A stretch of DNA of 64,000 nucleotides from Lachnospiraceae bacterium Zagget2 (GCA_001941045.1 MSHD01000050.1:19936-83935); one strand, 5' to 3'; counted from the stretch's first letter, positions 20,828 through 30,867 are shown. Notes: generated from the letters alone by a model not told the origin. Program-made: numbers and translations.

Positions 20828-22488
20828 GGAGAGGCGGACACGGGACATTTGGATGGCTGTGCAGTGCTGTGGGAGGCCGGGCCGCCGGGATCGGTGTGCT
20901 GACCCTGCTTCAGGCGATCGCCTCCCTTGCGGGGGTCCTGTTCGCACTGCTCTGCAGGCGTGTAATTGACAGCGCCGCGTCCGGGAGTATGGACGGCATA
21001 TACAGGGATGGAGCCGCATTGCTGCTCGTCATGCTCGCGCAGATCGCCTGTTATTTTCTGATAAGGGTATATGGGCCTCTTCTGGAGGCGAGGCTGGATA
21101 TCCGGCTGCAGAAGCGATTTCTGCACGCGGCCCTGACGGGGAGCTATGAGAAGGTCAGCGCCTACCATACAGGCAGCCTGCTCAGCCGGATACAGGGCGA
21201 TGTGGGAACCGTGTGTGGCTGGTGTGTGTCCTTCCTGCCGACGCTGGCGGGGATAGTGGTGAGGCTTCTGGGCGCGTTCTTTGTACTTTTCGCGCTGGAC
21301 AGACGTTTTACGCTGTGCATGTCGGCGATCTGCATTCTGGTGGCCGCTGCGAGCGGTCTGTACCGGAGCAGGCTGCGGGGTCTCTCCGCGAGGGTCCGGG
21401 AGTCCGGCGAGCGCATCGTCGGCTGTTGTCAGGAGGCTTTTTCCAATACGCTCGCCATTCGCGCCTTTCACGCGGGTGAGCGGATGGAGGCGAGAGCGGG
21501 GCAGCTTCTGGAGGAGCGTTACGGCCTGTTCCGCAGGCGCGTCTGCCTGACTTCGGCGGCCGGTACCGGTATGCGGCTCGTATTCCAGGGTATTTATACA
21601 GTGGGAATTCTGTGGTGTGTGAGAGGGATCGCGGTCGGGACGATGACATACGGCACTCTGACGGCGGTCGTGCAGCTCCTGCATCAGCTGCAGTCCCCGG
21701 TGTCCGGGCTCTCCGGCGCTGCGGGACAGACTACATCCATGCTGGTGAGCGCAGAGCGGCTGATGGAGATCGAGGCGCTGGCTGACGGCGGGACACATGC
21801 GGAGCCGCTGCCGGAAGGATGCTCGTTCGCGTGGGTCGAGGCGGAGGCGCTCAGCTTTTCCTGGCCCGGCAGGGAGGTGCTGGAGCAGACATCCTTCTGT
21901 CTGCGGAGGGGGCAGCGAGTGCTGCTCCGGGGAGAATCCGGCTGTGGAAAGACGACCTTCCTGAAGCTTCTGACCGGGATCTGTCCGCATGAGGCGATTC
22001 ACCTGGTCACCGGGGACGGGCGCGTCTTTTCGCCGGAAAATGTGGAAGGTCTGTTTGCCTATGTGCCGCAGGGAAATCTGCTCTTCAGCGGGACTGTCCG
22101 CGACAATATCTGTTTCCTGTCGGGGGCGAAGCCTGAGGAGGAAGAGCTCCGCAGCGTGCTGCATGCCAGCGCGGTGGAGGAATATCTGGATCTGCTTCCC
22201 GACGGCCTGGACACGGTGATCGGGGAGAGGGGCTTCGGACTCTCGGAGGGACAGGCGCAGCGGATCGCGGTGGCGAGGGCGCTTATGAGCGGCGCGCCCA
22301 TCCTGATTCTGGATGAGGCGACGAGCGCGCTTGACGAGGCGCTGGAGGCACGGATGCTGGAACGCATCAGCGCCCTGCCGGACAGAACCTGTCTGATCGT
22401 CAGTCACAGACCGGCTGCGGAGCGTTTCTGCAGCGAGGTCTGGACGATAGAACATAAAAAAATAGTGATAAAGAAAAAAGAGGAGTGA
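20824..22488 (+). CDS. ABC exporter (fused TM-ATPase), cassette A
   Basis: TM domain; Walker A GESGCGKTTFLKLL, signature LSEGQAQRIAVARAL, Walker B ILILDEATSALDE; ATGA overlap. Confidence 0.9.
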   Translation: MRRGGHGTFGWLCSAVGGRAAGIGVLTLLQAIASLAGVLFALLCRRVIDSAASGSMDGIYRDGAALLLVMLAQIACYFLIRVYGPLLEARLDIRLQKRFLHAALTGSYEKVSAYHTGSLLSRIQGDVGTVCGWCVSFLPTLAGIVVRLLGAFFVLFALDRRFTLCMSAICILVAAASGLYRSRLRGLSARVRESGERIVGCCQEAFSNTLAIRAFHAGERMEARAGQLLEERYGLFRRRVCLTSAAGTGMRLVFQGIYTVGILWCVRGIAVGTMTYGTLTAVVQLLHQLQSPVSGLSGAAGQTTSMLVSAERLMEIEALADGGTHAEPLPEGCSFAWVEAEALSFSWPGREVLEQTSFCLRRGQRVLLRGESGCGKTTFLKLLTGICPHEAIHLVTGDGRVFSPENVEGLFAYVPQGNLLFSGTVRDNICFLSGAKPEEEELRSVLHASAVEEYLDLLPDGLDTVIGERGFGLSEGQAQRIAVARALMSGAPILILDEATSALDEALEARMLERISALPDRTCLIVSHRPAAERFCSEVWTIEHKKIVIKKKEE

Positions 22489-23192
22489 AAAGACAGATGA
22501 AAGTGACAGAACTGGATCTTTTTGAAATCCTGGATATACTTCGCAGGCGCGCGCTCTGGATCCTGTTTTTCGGTATATGCGGAGGAGCGCTGCTCTATCT
22601 GTATACGGTCAAGCTGGTCGTGCCGATGTATTCCGCGTCCGCATCCCTGTATGTATATGGGGATCAGAATTACGAGGAGAGTGAGACGCAGACTTCGAAC
22701 GATATGAGTCTGGGAACGCGGCTGGCTGCGATCTACATTGTCATCCTGCAGAGCGATACGGTGCTGGACAGCGTGGCGGATCAGCTGGAGCTCTCATACA
22801 GCGGGAGCGATATACGGGAAATGATGACGGCGGAGACGATCGACGAGAGTATGGCGATCTCCGTGACGATCCGGAACAGCGACCCGGTCAAGGCGCAGAT
22901 GATCGCCAACGCGATCGTCGACGTGGCGCCGGCGGAGATTATCCGCGTCGTGAAGGCCGGCGGTGTGGAGGTCATCGACTATGCGAAGCTTCCGACGACG
23001 CCCTACAATATTAATCTGAGGTCAAACGTGCAGAAGGGAGTGCTGATCGGGCTGGCGTTCGCGGTACTGCTGTTCCTTCTCCTGGAATTCCTCGATACGA
23101 CTGTATACCGGGAAGAGGATCTGCAGGAGCACTTTGAATTCCCGGTACTTGGAAGCATCCCCGATATACCAGTGGGGGGGGGTAAAGGGTAA
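22485..23192 (+). CDS. Wzz/CapA-type chain-length determinant protein
   Basis: Two TM segments; LDLFEILDILRRRALWILF and PTTPYNINLRSNVQKGVLIGLAFAVLLFLLLEFLDTTV; GTGA overlap with ABC gene. Confidence 0.85.
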   Translation: MKRQMKVTELDLFEILDILRRRALWILFFGICGGALLYLYTVKLVVPMYSASASLYVYGDQNYEESETQTSNDMSLGTRLAAIYIVILQSDTVLDSVADQLELSYSGSDIREMMTAETIDESMAISVTIRNSDPVKAQMIANAIVDVAPAEIIRVVKAGGVEVIDYAKLPTTPYNINLRSNVQKGVLIGLAFAVLLFLLLEFLDTTVYREEDLQEHFEFPVLGSIPDIPVGGGKG

Positions 23193-23219
23193 GAACAGTT
23201 TGAGTGAAGGAGTCTGAAT

Positions 23220-24062
23220 ATGCTGCGTTTTCAGTTAAAAAGAATTTTTAAGAGAAAAAAGAAAAAGAGCTTTAATGAGAAGGATCGGGAGAAGGTGCTG
23301 TCGCAGGATACGCCTTTTGCGATCCGGGAGGCCTACAATTCGATCCGTACCAATCTGATGTTCAGCGGCAAGGGAGAGGACTGCCCGGTGTTCGTCGTCA
23401 CCAGTGCGCAGCCGAACGATGGAAAGAGCATCAACTGTCTGAATCTGGCGGTGAGCTTTGCACAGGCGGGCAAGAAGGTCCTGCTGATCGACGGCGATAT
23501 GCGCAATCCTACGGTGAACCGCTATCTGAAGAAAAAGAGCGAGGGCGGTCTGAGCGAGTACCTGGCCGGGATGAGCAGAAGTGTTGAAATCAGGCAGACG
23601 GATGTGAAGGATCTGTATTTCATCACTGCCGGCGCGATTCCGCCGAATCCGGCGGAGCTGCTGGCCGGGGAGCGCCTGGCGGAGCTTCTCGAGGAGCTGA
23701 AAAAGGATTACGAGTGTATTTTTATCGATACGCCGCCGGTGGAGGCGGTCACGGACTCTTCCCTGCTGGTGCCGGTTGCGACCGGATTTATCTTCATCGT
23801 TCAGGCGGAGAAGAGCGATCTGACGGTTCTCGAACATTCGGTGGCGGTCATGGAGCAGCTGGGCGCGCCGATCGCCGGGTTTATTCTGAACAAGGTGAAT
23901 GCGAAAAAGCAGGGCTACTACAAGAGATACAGCCGCTACAACTCGTATTATTACAAGTATGGTTCCCGCTATGGCTATGGAAAGCGCGACGGCGCCTATG
24001 GCTATGGTTACGGCTACGGGAAACCGGCTGAGAGGGGGACGGACAGTGCGTCCGATCATTGA
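23220..24062 (+). CDS. BY-type capsular tyrosine kinase (CpsD/CapB-like)
   Basis: EAYNSIRTNLMFS, SAQPNDGKSINCLNLAVSFAQAGKKVLLIDGDMRNP, Tyr-rich C-terminal tail. Confidence 0.9.
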   Translation: MLRFQLKRIFKRKKKKSFNEKDREKVLSQDTPFAIREAYNSIRTNLMFSGKGEDCPVFVVTSAQPNDGKSINCLNLAVSFAQAGKKVLLIDGDMRNPTVNRYLKKKSEGGLSEYLAGMSRSVEIRQTDVKDLYFITAGAIPPNPAELLAGERLAELLEELKKDYECIFIDTPPVEAVTDSSLLVPVATGFIFIVQAEKSDLTVLEHSVAVMEQLGAPIAGFILNKVNAKKQGYYKRYSRYNSYYYKYGSRYGYGKRDGAYGYGYGYGKPAERGTDSASDH

Positions 24063-24738
24063 TTTTCATGCTCATATTCTGCCCGGCTCCGATCATGGCT
24101 GCAGGGATGTGGCCATGGCACTGCGGCAGCTCGACCTTGCCGCGGAGGCGGGCGTGGATCTGGTGCTGGGCGTCTCTCATTACTACGCGCATGTGGAATC
24201 TGTGGAGCAGTTCCTTCAGAGAAGGGATCGCTCCTTTGCGTGTCTGCGGGAGGAAATTTCCGGCTGCAGAAAAGCACTGCCGGAAGTGATCCCGGGGGCG
24301 GAGGTGCTCGTCTGTGTCGGTCTGGAGCATATGGAAGAACTGCCTGCGCTCTGCGCAGCCGGTACGGACTGCCTGCTTCTGGAGATGCCGTTCGGTACAT
24401 GGAATCGCAGACTGCTGGAAACGATGGAGGCGCTCGCGGAGCGAAAGGATATCCGGATTGTCCTCGCTCACGTGGACCGCTACCAGCCGGAGGCGGTGGA
24501 GGAGCTGTTCTGTATGGGGTATGAGGGGCAGCTTAACGCAGAGGCGCTGGCCGGGGCGCTCCCGCGCAGGACACTGCTGCGCTGGGTGCAGGAGGGACAT
24601 ATCTGCGCGCTGGGAAGTGACATTCACGGAACAGGAAAGGCCTATCGGGATTTTCGAAAGGCGGAGCGGAGGCTGGGACAGGAGCTCCCGGCCGTCATGC
24701 GCCGCAGTGCGAAGCTGCTGAGATATCAGGAGAGCTGA
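24046..24738 (+). CDS. CpsB/CapC-family PHP tyrosine-protein phosphatase
   Basis: IIDFHAHILPGSDHGCRDVAMAL; VLAHVDRY; LGSDIHG; GTG start 24046 overlapping kinase gene. Confidence 0.85.
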   Translation: MRPIIDFHAHILPGSDHGCRDVAMALRQLDLAAEAGVDLVLGVSHYYAHVESVEQFLQRRDRSFACLREEISGCRKALPEVIPGAEVLVCVGLEHMEELPALCAAGTDCLLLEMPFGTWNRRLLETMEALAERKDIRIVLAHVDRYQPEAVEELFCMGYEGQLNAEALAGALPRRTLLRWVQEGHICALGSDIHGTGKAYRDFRKAERRLGQELPAVMRRSAKLLRYQES

Positions 24739-24893
24739 ATAATTATCCGCCTGTGTTATAGCCCGGGCGGATTTGTGCATTTCAGGTGTTTTCAGGGACG
24801 TTTGAGGAAGGAAGCAACAAAACAAAAGAGATTTGTGATATATTTTTATGAACTATAAATGGAAAGACGCCTGTCGCCGGGGAAAGAGGGAGT

Positions 24894-26090
24894 ATGAAGA
24901 AAATTGTTCTCGGATCTGCACTTATACTGGTTCTGCTGGGCGGCTCCATGGGGCTTCTTGGCTGGACGGCAGGGCAGCAGTCGCGTCTGGGTACCGTCCG
25001 AAGCACGGAGTCGGTGACAGATATTGCAGAGACAGGAGAACAGGAAGTCTCGGAGTACAGTGAACCGGAATATGTGGAATCGTTGTCTGTAGACACGCAG
25101 GGAGAGCCCGGCACAGCCGGAACACTGGCCTGGTCGCTGCTGCAGGATGCGGAGACGCGGACTGTATATGAGGAGATCCGGTCGGCCTGTGAAGAGCATC
25201 GGGATATAGTGGAGCTCTCCACACAGGATGTCGATGTGGTGGCTGCGGCGTATCAGGCCGTGGGCAGTGACTGTGGCGGGATGTTCTGGGTGGACGGCTA
25301 CACCTGTACGACACAAAGCCTGGGAGGAAGGATCCTCAGTCTGTATTTTTCTCCGTCCTATACTTGCACAGACGCGGAGCGGGAACAGTATCAGACAGCG
25401 GTGGACGAATCGGTGGAGCAGTATCTCCGTTCTCTTTCCGCGAGTGCCTCTGACTATGAAAAGGTAAAATATGTGTACGAAGTTCTGGCCTGCAATGTGG
25501 AATACGACATGGACAGCCCTCAGAATCAGAATATACTCAGCGTTTTCCTTTACGGAAAATCGGTCTGCAATGGCTTCGCATCCGCAGCGCAGTATCTCCT
25601 GACCCTGCTGGACGTACCCTGTATCACGGTGTCCGGCTCCGCAGAGGGAGATCTTCACGCGTGGAATCTCGCTTATATTGACGGGGAGCCGTATTATTTT
25701 GACGCGACATGGGGATGCGCGCTCAGCGAAATCACGGGAGGCTGCACCTACGCGTATCTGAATATTACCGGCGAGGAGCTGGAAAAGCAGCATGTGATCG
25801 ACATGCGTTTCCCGCTGCCGGACTGTACGGCCACGGACGCCAATTATTATGTGATGCAGGGGATGTACTTTGACGCCTTTAATGAAGCGCGAATCGGAAA
25901 TCTGCTGTATTCCTGCTATTCCTCGGGAGTACAGGCGACGGAGGTCAAGTTCGCGACGAGTGAGATTTATCAGCAAGCGAAACAGACCTTTATTACGAAT
26001 ATGATGATCTATGAATATTGTCAGAACCTTACCCAGATCCGGTATGTGGAAAATCCGGAGATGCAGGTACTGACACTTCAGTGGCGATAG
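24894..26090 (+). CDS. Secreted/membrane-anchored transglutaminase-like protein
   Basis: N-terminal TM; transglutaminase-like triad context KSVCNGFASAAQYLL, DLHAWNLAYI, YYFDATWG. Confidence 0.8.
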   Translation: MKKIVLGSALILVLLGGSMGLLGWTAGQQSRLGTVRSTESVTDIAETGEQEVSEYSEPEYVESLSVDTQGEPGTAGTLAWSLLQDAETRTVYEEIRSACEEHRDIVELSTQDVDVVAAAYQAVGSDCGGMFWVDGYTCTTQSLGGRILSLYFSPSYTCTDAEREQYQTAVDESVEQYLRSLSASASDYEKVKYVYEVLACNVEYDMDSPQNQNILSVFLYGKSVCNGFASAAQYLLTLLDVPCITVSGSAEGDLHAWNLAYIDGEPYYFDATWGCALSEITGGCTYAYLNITGEELEKQHVIDMRFPLPDCTATDANYYVMQGMYFDAFNEARIGNLLYSCYSSGVQATEVKFATSEIYQQAKQTFITNMMIYEYCQNLTQIRYVENPEMQVLTLQWR

Positions 26091-26116
26091 AAACGATATA
26101 GACAGGAGATGTGCTC

Positions 26117-29100
26117 ATGAAAAAATATTGTCTGCGTGTAAGAATACTTTCGTTATTATTGTCTCTGACGCTCGCGGTGGGAGTGTGTCCGGCGACGGCG
26201 TATGCCACGGAGACGGAGGTGGCCACAGGCAGCGAGGAAGAGTCTGACGGGACACAGGCAGACGTCGGAGAGCAGGCGGAAGCGGACATCTCCGGGAGCG
26301 GGACGGCGGAGGAAATTGTCGGGAATGGGACGGCGGAGGAAACTGCCGGGAGCGAGGCGTCGGAGGAAAGCCTGCCCGGAGAAACCACAGGGTCCTCGGG
26401 CGAATCGGAGACAGAGACGACCGCAGGCTCTTCGCCGGAGTGTGCCTCTGATGAGACGGCGAACATGACGGATGAGGGAGCGGCAACGGAGGAAACAGCA
26501 GAGATATCCGGCGAAGAACAGCCGCAGGATTCTCTGACGGAGGAGGCGGACGCAGAGGCGGTCGATGATGAGGAAGTGGAATATACGGTGACGGAGTCTG
26601 CGGAAGCGGAGCTGCCGTCCGCTGCGACCGACGCTGACGCGAGCGAGGAGGAGAGCACAGAACAGCAGGTGGTCGACTGCACATTGTCGGTGGAGGATGC
26701 GCTGCCGACGGCGGGAAGCGTCGCTGTGACTCTTCTGGATGCATCGGGGGAGTCGTGCGGGCTTCCGGAGGATTTCGATCCGGAGTATACCGTGTTGTAC
26801 TGGAGCGAAGACAGCGGAGAGTGGGTGGAGCCGGATTCTGCTGCGAATTTCAGCGCCAGTGCGAGTAAGATCACGTTTAATAAGAATACTTATACTTATA
26901 CGGTGACAGGTGATCCGGTGTACCTGCTGGGAAAGACGAAAATATCAAAATATACCTACACCCTGTCCAGGACGCTTACGGGTACTTATAAACTGCTGGT
27001 CAGTGATCAGAACGGATATTATGGGGAGCTGGAAGCGGAGTTTGTGCTGCTCAAGGATGCGCCTCTGGTTTACAATGAAACAGAGAAGATACCGGAAGAG
27101 GCTGTGACATCAAAAACAACGGTGTCAGGGAATACCAGTACAACCAGTTATGTATATTCCAGTGTGAATATGAATGAATACAGCCTTACCGACTATTGGG
27201 ACGCGCTGAATGGCGTGAGACTCGAATCCGGTGAAAACAGTTATGATTTCAACGATGAAAACGGAAAGCTGTCGGGTCTCAAAACGGCCATCACGAATTG
27301 CTATGCGAATAAAGATACAGGCATTCTGGAAAAATATCTGAAAGATAATGGATACCTTACGGATGGCGTGAGCCGTTATGATATCACTATATACGCCACC
27401 GGCTATGCCGATTTCAGCTTTACCTACCTGCTGGACGCCTCCGGTGAAGCATCGGGTCTTTACGCGTCGCTGACGGCGGATAGCTTTACCTACACGGGCA
27501 GCGCGATTAAACCGACGATGGACTATGTTTATTATGTAGATGCTTCCGGCTCGGCGAAGCGCGTCACGTCCTATTCGCTATCCTACAGCAATAATACGAA
27601 TGTGACGACCGAGGAGGCCCCGGCGTCTGTCAAAGTGAGCGCGAGCGGGAAGGGTTCGGCTACACTGTACTTTGCGATTACTCCGAAGAGTCTGGAGGAC
27701 GATGATGTCACGGTCACGGCGAAGAATGTCGCCGCTGCGGACAACATCCTGCCGACCGCGGAAAACGTGAGCTACAGCCTCACTGTCAAATGGGGAAAGA
27801 TTACGCTGGCGAAAAGTGAGAACTCCGGTTACAGCGTCACGGTCGAGTCCATAGACGACTATGGAAAGGTCATACTGACGCTTGCGGGAACCGGGAATTA
27901 CACGGGAAGCGTGACAGCAGCTTATCAGGTGTATGGAAAGATCGAGTCTGCATCGGTAGCTGCGATTGCCAGCCAGGCATTCACGAACTCAGCCATCGAG
28001 CCCGAACCTGTGGTCTATGAGAGCAGTAAAAAGGCCTATACTCTGGAGAAGGGCAAGGATTACACAGTATCTTATACAAAGAATACCAGCGTGGGTACGG
28101 CGACAGTCACGATCGACGGTACCGGTTTCTATACCGGGACAAAAAAAGTGACTTTTGCGATCGTCAGGAAAACGCTGGCGGATGAAGCGACTGTGACAGT
28201 GGAGCTGCGGGACGCTGACGCGAGTGAGAGTGACGAGTGGAAGACCCCCGAAGAATACAGCACGATTTATAGCGCGTCGGCCCAGAAGCCATCGGTGCGG
28301 GTGATCTATTATCCAACGGGAGATACAGAAGGGGAAAGTGGTATTGAGCTGACCCTGGGTACGGATTATACGCTTAGCTATAAGAATAACAAAAGCGCAG
28401 CCGATTGTTCTGTCAGTAAGGCGCCGACGGTCACCGTGACCGGAAAAGGAAATTATTCCGGCAGCCGGGCAGAGAGCTTTACAATCAGCAGGTTCGATCT
28501 GGCAGGAACTGAGGATACGACTGTCGCCGTCGCGAATATTAAGTATACAGGGGCGAAAAGTATAAAACCGACTGTCACGGTGAAGACGGTGATCGGCGGG
28601 AACGAGATTACTCTGAAAAAAGACACGGATTACACGGTGGATTATGGATATGTGAAGGAAACAGTGTCTGCAGACATAGAAGATAAAGGATATAGCGAAC
28701 TGACCGTGACGATAGTTGGAAAGGGAAACTATTCCGAAACAGAACTGTACGAAAATTATCGTGTCTACAGGACAGCCGCGAGCAGTCTCACCGTGACCTT
28801 GGAGAATAATGGTTCCATGTCATGGACCGGCTCAAAGGTCGAGCCGGAGGTAATCACGATCTATGATAAGTCGGAGGACTATTATCTGACGGAAGACGAC
28901 TATACAGTCGCATATACAAACAACACGGCGGTAGGAACCGGAAAGGTCACAATCACCGGTCTTGGAAAATATGGCGGGACGAAGACAGTGAGCTTCAAAA
29001 TTGTCAGGATGAAACTGTCTGATTCGACAGGGTGTATTTCTGTCGCGCTATGGGATGAAGAGAAGAGCGAATGGATATCTCAGGATTTTTGGGACGATGA

Positions 29101-30847
29101 GATAAGCGCATGGAGATCACAGGATGTGTATAGCCTGACTTATGCTGTCTCTGCTCAGAAGCCGAAGGTACAGGTGATTTATTATCCGACGGGCAGTACA
29201 GATGGAAAGTCGATTGTATTGACAGAAGGGACACACTATACGGTCAGTTATAAAAACAATACAAACAAGGCAGACTACAGTGGTACGAAAGCGCCGACTG
29301 TCGTTGTGACCGGAAAGGGAAATTATTCCGGCAGCACGACAGTGAAGTTTACGATCGAACCACTGTCGCTGGAAGAGTGCGGCGACAGCCTCACGCTGAC
29401 TGTGAATGATGTAAAGGACGCGGCAGAGACGGCGCTTCCGACAGTCACACTGAAATACGGGACAAAGACGCTGAAGAGCGGTACGGATTATTATAAAATC
29501 AACAGCGCCTGTATCGAACCGGATGATGAAAGAGGATACTATTCTGTGACAGTAGAAGGCAGGGGAAATTTCACCGGGACTGTTACAGAGCGATATCGTT
29601 ATTACACAAAGGCGATCTCATCGGTAAAGGTGAGTTCGATCAGCGCGCAGACTTATACGGGAGGACAGATCAAACCAGCGGTGACGCTCACTGTTTCAGG
29701 GACACCATTGGATAGAGGTACGCATTACGAGCTGACCTACGGAGAAAATACAGCGGCGGGAAAGGGAACGGTCGTAATCCATGGGCTGGGCGAGTATGGC
29801 GGCACGAAGACCGTGACCTTCACCATCAGTAAAAAAGCGGTGAAAGAGGGCACTGTAAAAATTAATGATGCGACCTATACGGGTTCCACGCTCAAGCCGG
29901 GAGAGGGCGATATGACCGTAACGCTGACGGACGGCACGGAGCTGAACTACGGCACGGACTATACCGTATCAAAGTGCACGAACTGTGTAAACGTCTGGCT
30001 TACAGGGGATACGACGACCTGGAAGGAGACGAAGGCTCCTGTCGTCACGATAAAGTTGAAGGGCAATTATTCCGGCACTCTGACATCGGAGAAGGGGGCT
30101 TACCAGATAATCCCGCGATCGCTGGAGGATTGCACAACGACTGTGAGCGACGTGCAGATCACCGGAAAAGTGACAGAGGGGGAAACGAAGCCGTCTGTTA
30201 CGGTAAAATATGGTACCCGGACGTTAAAAAAAGGAACCGAATATACGATCGGTGATGTGGCGGAATCAACTGACGGGACATATAAAGTTGAGATTATCGG
30301 AGCCGGCAATAATTATACAGGCAGCATATGGACGAATGAGTTCCATTATTATAGGACGGCGATTTCAAGCGCAAAGGTAAAAGTAAGCTCGATCGGTACG
30401 CAGACTTATACCGGAGGAAAGATCAGACCGGCGGTGACGCTCACTGTTTCGGGAACCGAACTGGAAGAAGGTACGCATTACGAGCTGTCTTACGGAGAGA
30501 ATACGGCGGCAGGTAAGGGAACAGTCGTGATCCATGGGCTGGGCGAATACGGCGGCACAAAAACTGTGACCTTCACGATTGCCAGAAAATCACTGGCGTC
30601 AGGCGATGTCACGGTAAGTGATGCCCATGAATGGAGCTATGAATACACCGGAGACGCTGTGAAGCCGGATGTGGTACTGACTTATGGGGAGCAGACACTG
30701 GAGCAGGGTGTAGACTATACAATCAGTTATAAAAATAATACAAATGTGGCAGACAGCACGGCGAAGACAGCGCCGACGATTGTGATTACCGGAAAAGGTA
30801 ACTACACGGGAAGTCTGAAAGTCTGTTTTACAATCTATGTTGACTGA
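26117..30847 (+). CDS. Large secreted repetitive surface protein with bacterial Ig-like / MBG-like repeats
   Basis: Signal peptide; Glu/Ser/Ala-rich linker; repeated YTGxxIKPxVT...GTDYTVSYKNNT...GTVTITGKGNYxGTKTVTF units; no C-terminal sorting signal. Confidence 0.8.
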   Translation: MKKYCLRVRILSLLLSLTLAVGVCPATAYATETEVATGSEEESDGTQADVGEQAEADISGSGTAEEIVGNGTAEETAGSEASEESLPGETTGSSGESETETTAGSSPECASDETANMTDEGAATEETAEISGEEQPQDSLTEEADAEAVDDEEVEYTVTESAEAELPSAATDADASEEESTEQQVVDCTLSVEDALPTAGSVAVTLLDASGESCGLPEDFDPEYTVLYWSEDSGEWVEPDSAANFSASASKITFNKNTYTYTVTGDPVYLLGKTKISKYTYTLSRTLTGTYKLLVSDQNGYYGELEAEFVLLKDAPLVYNETEKIPEEAVTSKTTVSGNTSTTSYVYSSVNMNEYSLTDYWDALNGVRLESGENSYDFNDENGKLSGLKTAITNCYANKDTGILEKYLKDNGYLTDGVSRYDITIYATGYADFSFTYLLDASGEASGLYASLTADSFTYTGSAIKPTMDYVYYVDASGSAKRVTSYSLSYSNNTNVTTEEAPASVKVSASGKGSATLYFAITPKSLEDDDVTVTAKNVAAADNILPTAENVSYSLTVKWGKITLAKSENSGYSVTVESIDDYGKVILTLAGTGNYTGSVTAAYQVYGKIESASVAAIASQAFTNSAIEPEPVVYESSKKAYTLEKGKDYTVSYTKNTSVGTATVTIDGTGFYTGTKKVTFAIVRKTLADEATVTVELRDADASESDEWKTPEEYSTIYSASAQKPSVRVIYYPTGDTEGESGIELTLGTDYTLSYKNNKSAADCSVSKAPTVTVTGKGNYSGSRAESFTISRFDLAGTEDTTVAVANIKYTGAKSIKPTVTVKTVIGGNEITLKKDTDYTVDYGYVKETVSADIEDKGYSELTVTIVGKGNYSETELYENYRVYRTAASSLTVTLENNGSMSWTGSKVEPEVITIYDKSEDYYLTEDDYTVAYTNNTAVGTGKVTITGLGKYGGTKTVSFKIVRMKLSDSTGCISVALWDEEKSEWISQDFWDDEISAWRSQDVYSLTYAVSAQKPKVQVIYYPTGSTDGKSIVLTEGTHYTVSYKNNTNKADYSGTKAPTVVVTGKGNYSGSTTVKFTIEPLSLEECGDSLTLTVNDVKDAAETALPTVTLKYGTKTLKSGTDYYKINSACIEPDDERGYYSVTVEGRGNFTGTVTERYRYYTKAISSVKVSSISAQTYTGGQIKPAVTLTVSGTPLDRGTHYELTYGENTAAGKGTVVIHGLGEYGGTKTVTFTISKKAVKEGTVKINDATYTGSTLKPGEGDMTVTLTDGTELNYGTDYTVSKCTNCVNVWLTGDTTTWKETKAPVVTIKLKGNYSGTLTSEKGAYQIIPRSLEDCTTTVSDVQITGKVTEGETKPSVTVKYGTRTLKKGTEYTIGDVAESTDGTYKVEIIGAGNNYTGSIWTNEFHYYRTAISSAKVKVSSIGTQTYTGGKIRPAVTLTVSGTELEEGTHYELSYGENTAAGKGTVVIHGLGEYGGTKTVTFTIARKSLASGDVTVSDAHEWSYEYTGDAVKPDVVLTYGEQTLEQGVDYTISYKNNTNVADSTAKTAPTIVITGKGNYTGSLKVCFTIYVD

Positions 30848-30867
30848 CGGGAAGGGAGGTGAGAGAT

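Noticed and set aside
20734-22455. 573-aa minus-strand ORF opposite the cassette A ABC exporter
   Set aside because: Antisense shadow of a GC-rich, clearly coding plus-strand gene; its translation is Arg/His/Gln-rich with no recognisable domain. The same applies to other long antisense ORFs (e.g. 1713..3128, 51457..53337, 56565..57758).
24742-24772. ATCCGCC...GGCGGAT hairpin as terminator after the CpsB-like gene
   Set aside because: Seven-bp arms with a ~14-nt loop but no following T-tract; not strong enough to call.
24894-26090. Transglutaminase-like protein as the missing lasso B2 leader protease
   Set aside because: It has an N-terminal TM/signal segment and a large extracytoplasmic transglutaminase-like domain, lies outside the coupled cassettes, and there is no partner cyclase. 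It is more likely a surface enzyme.
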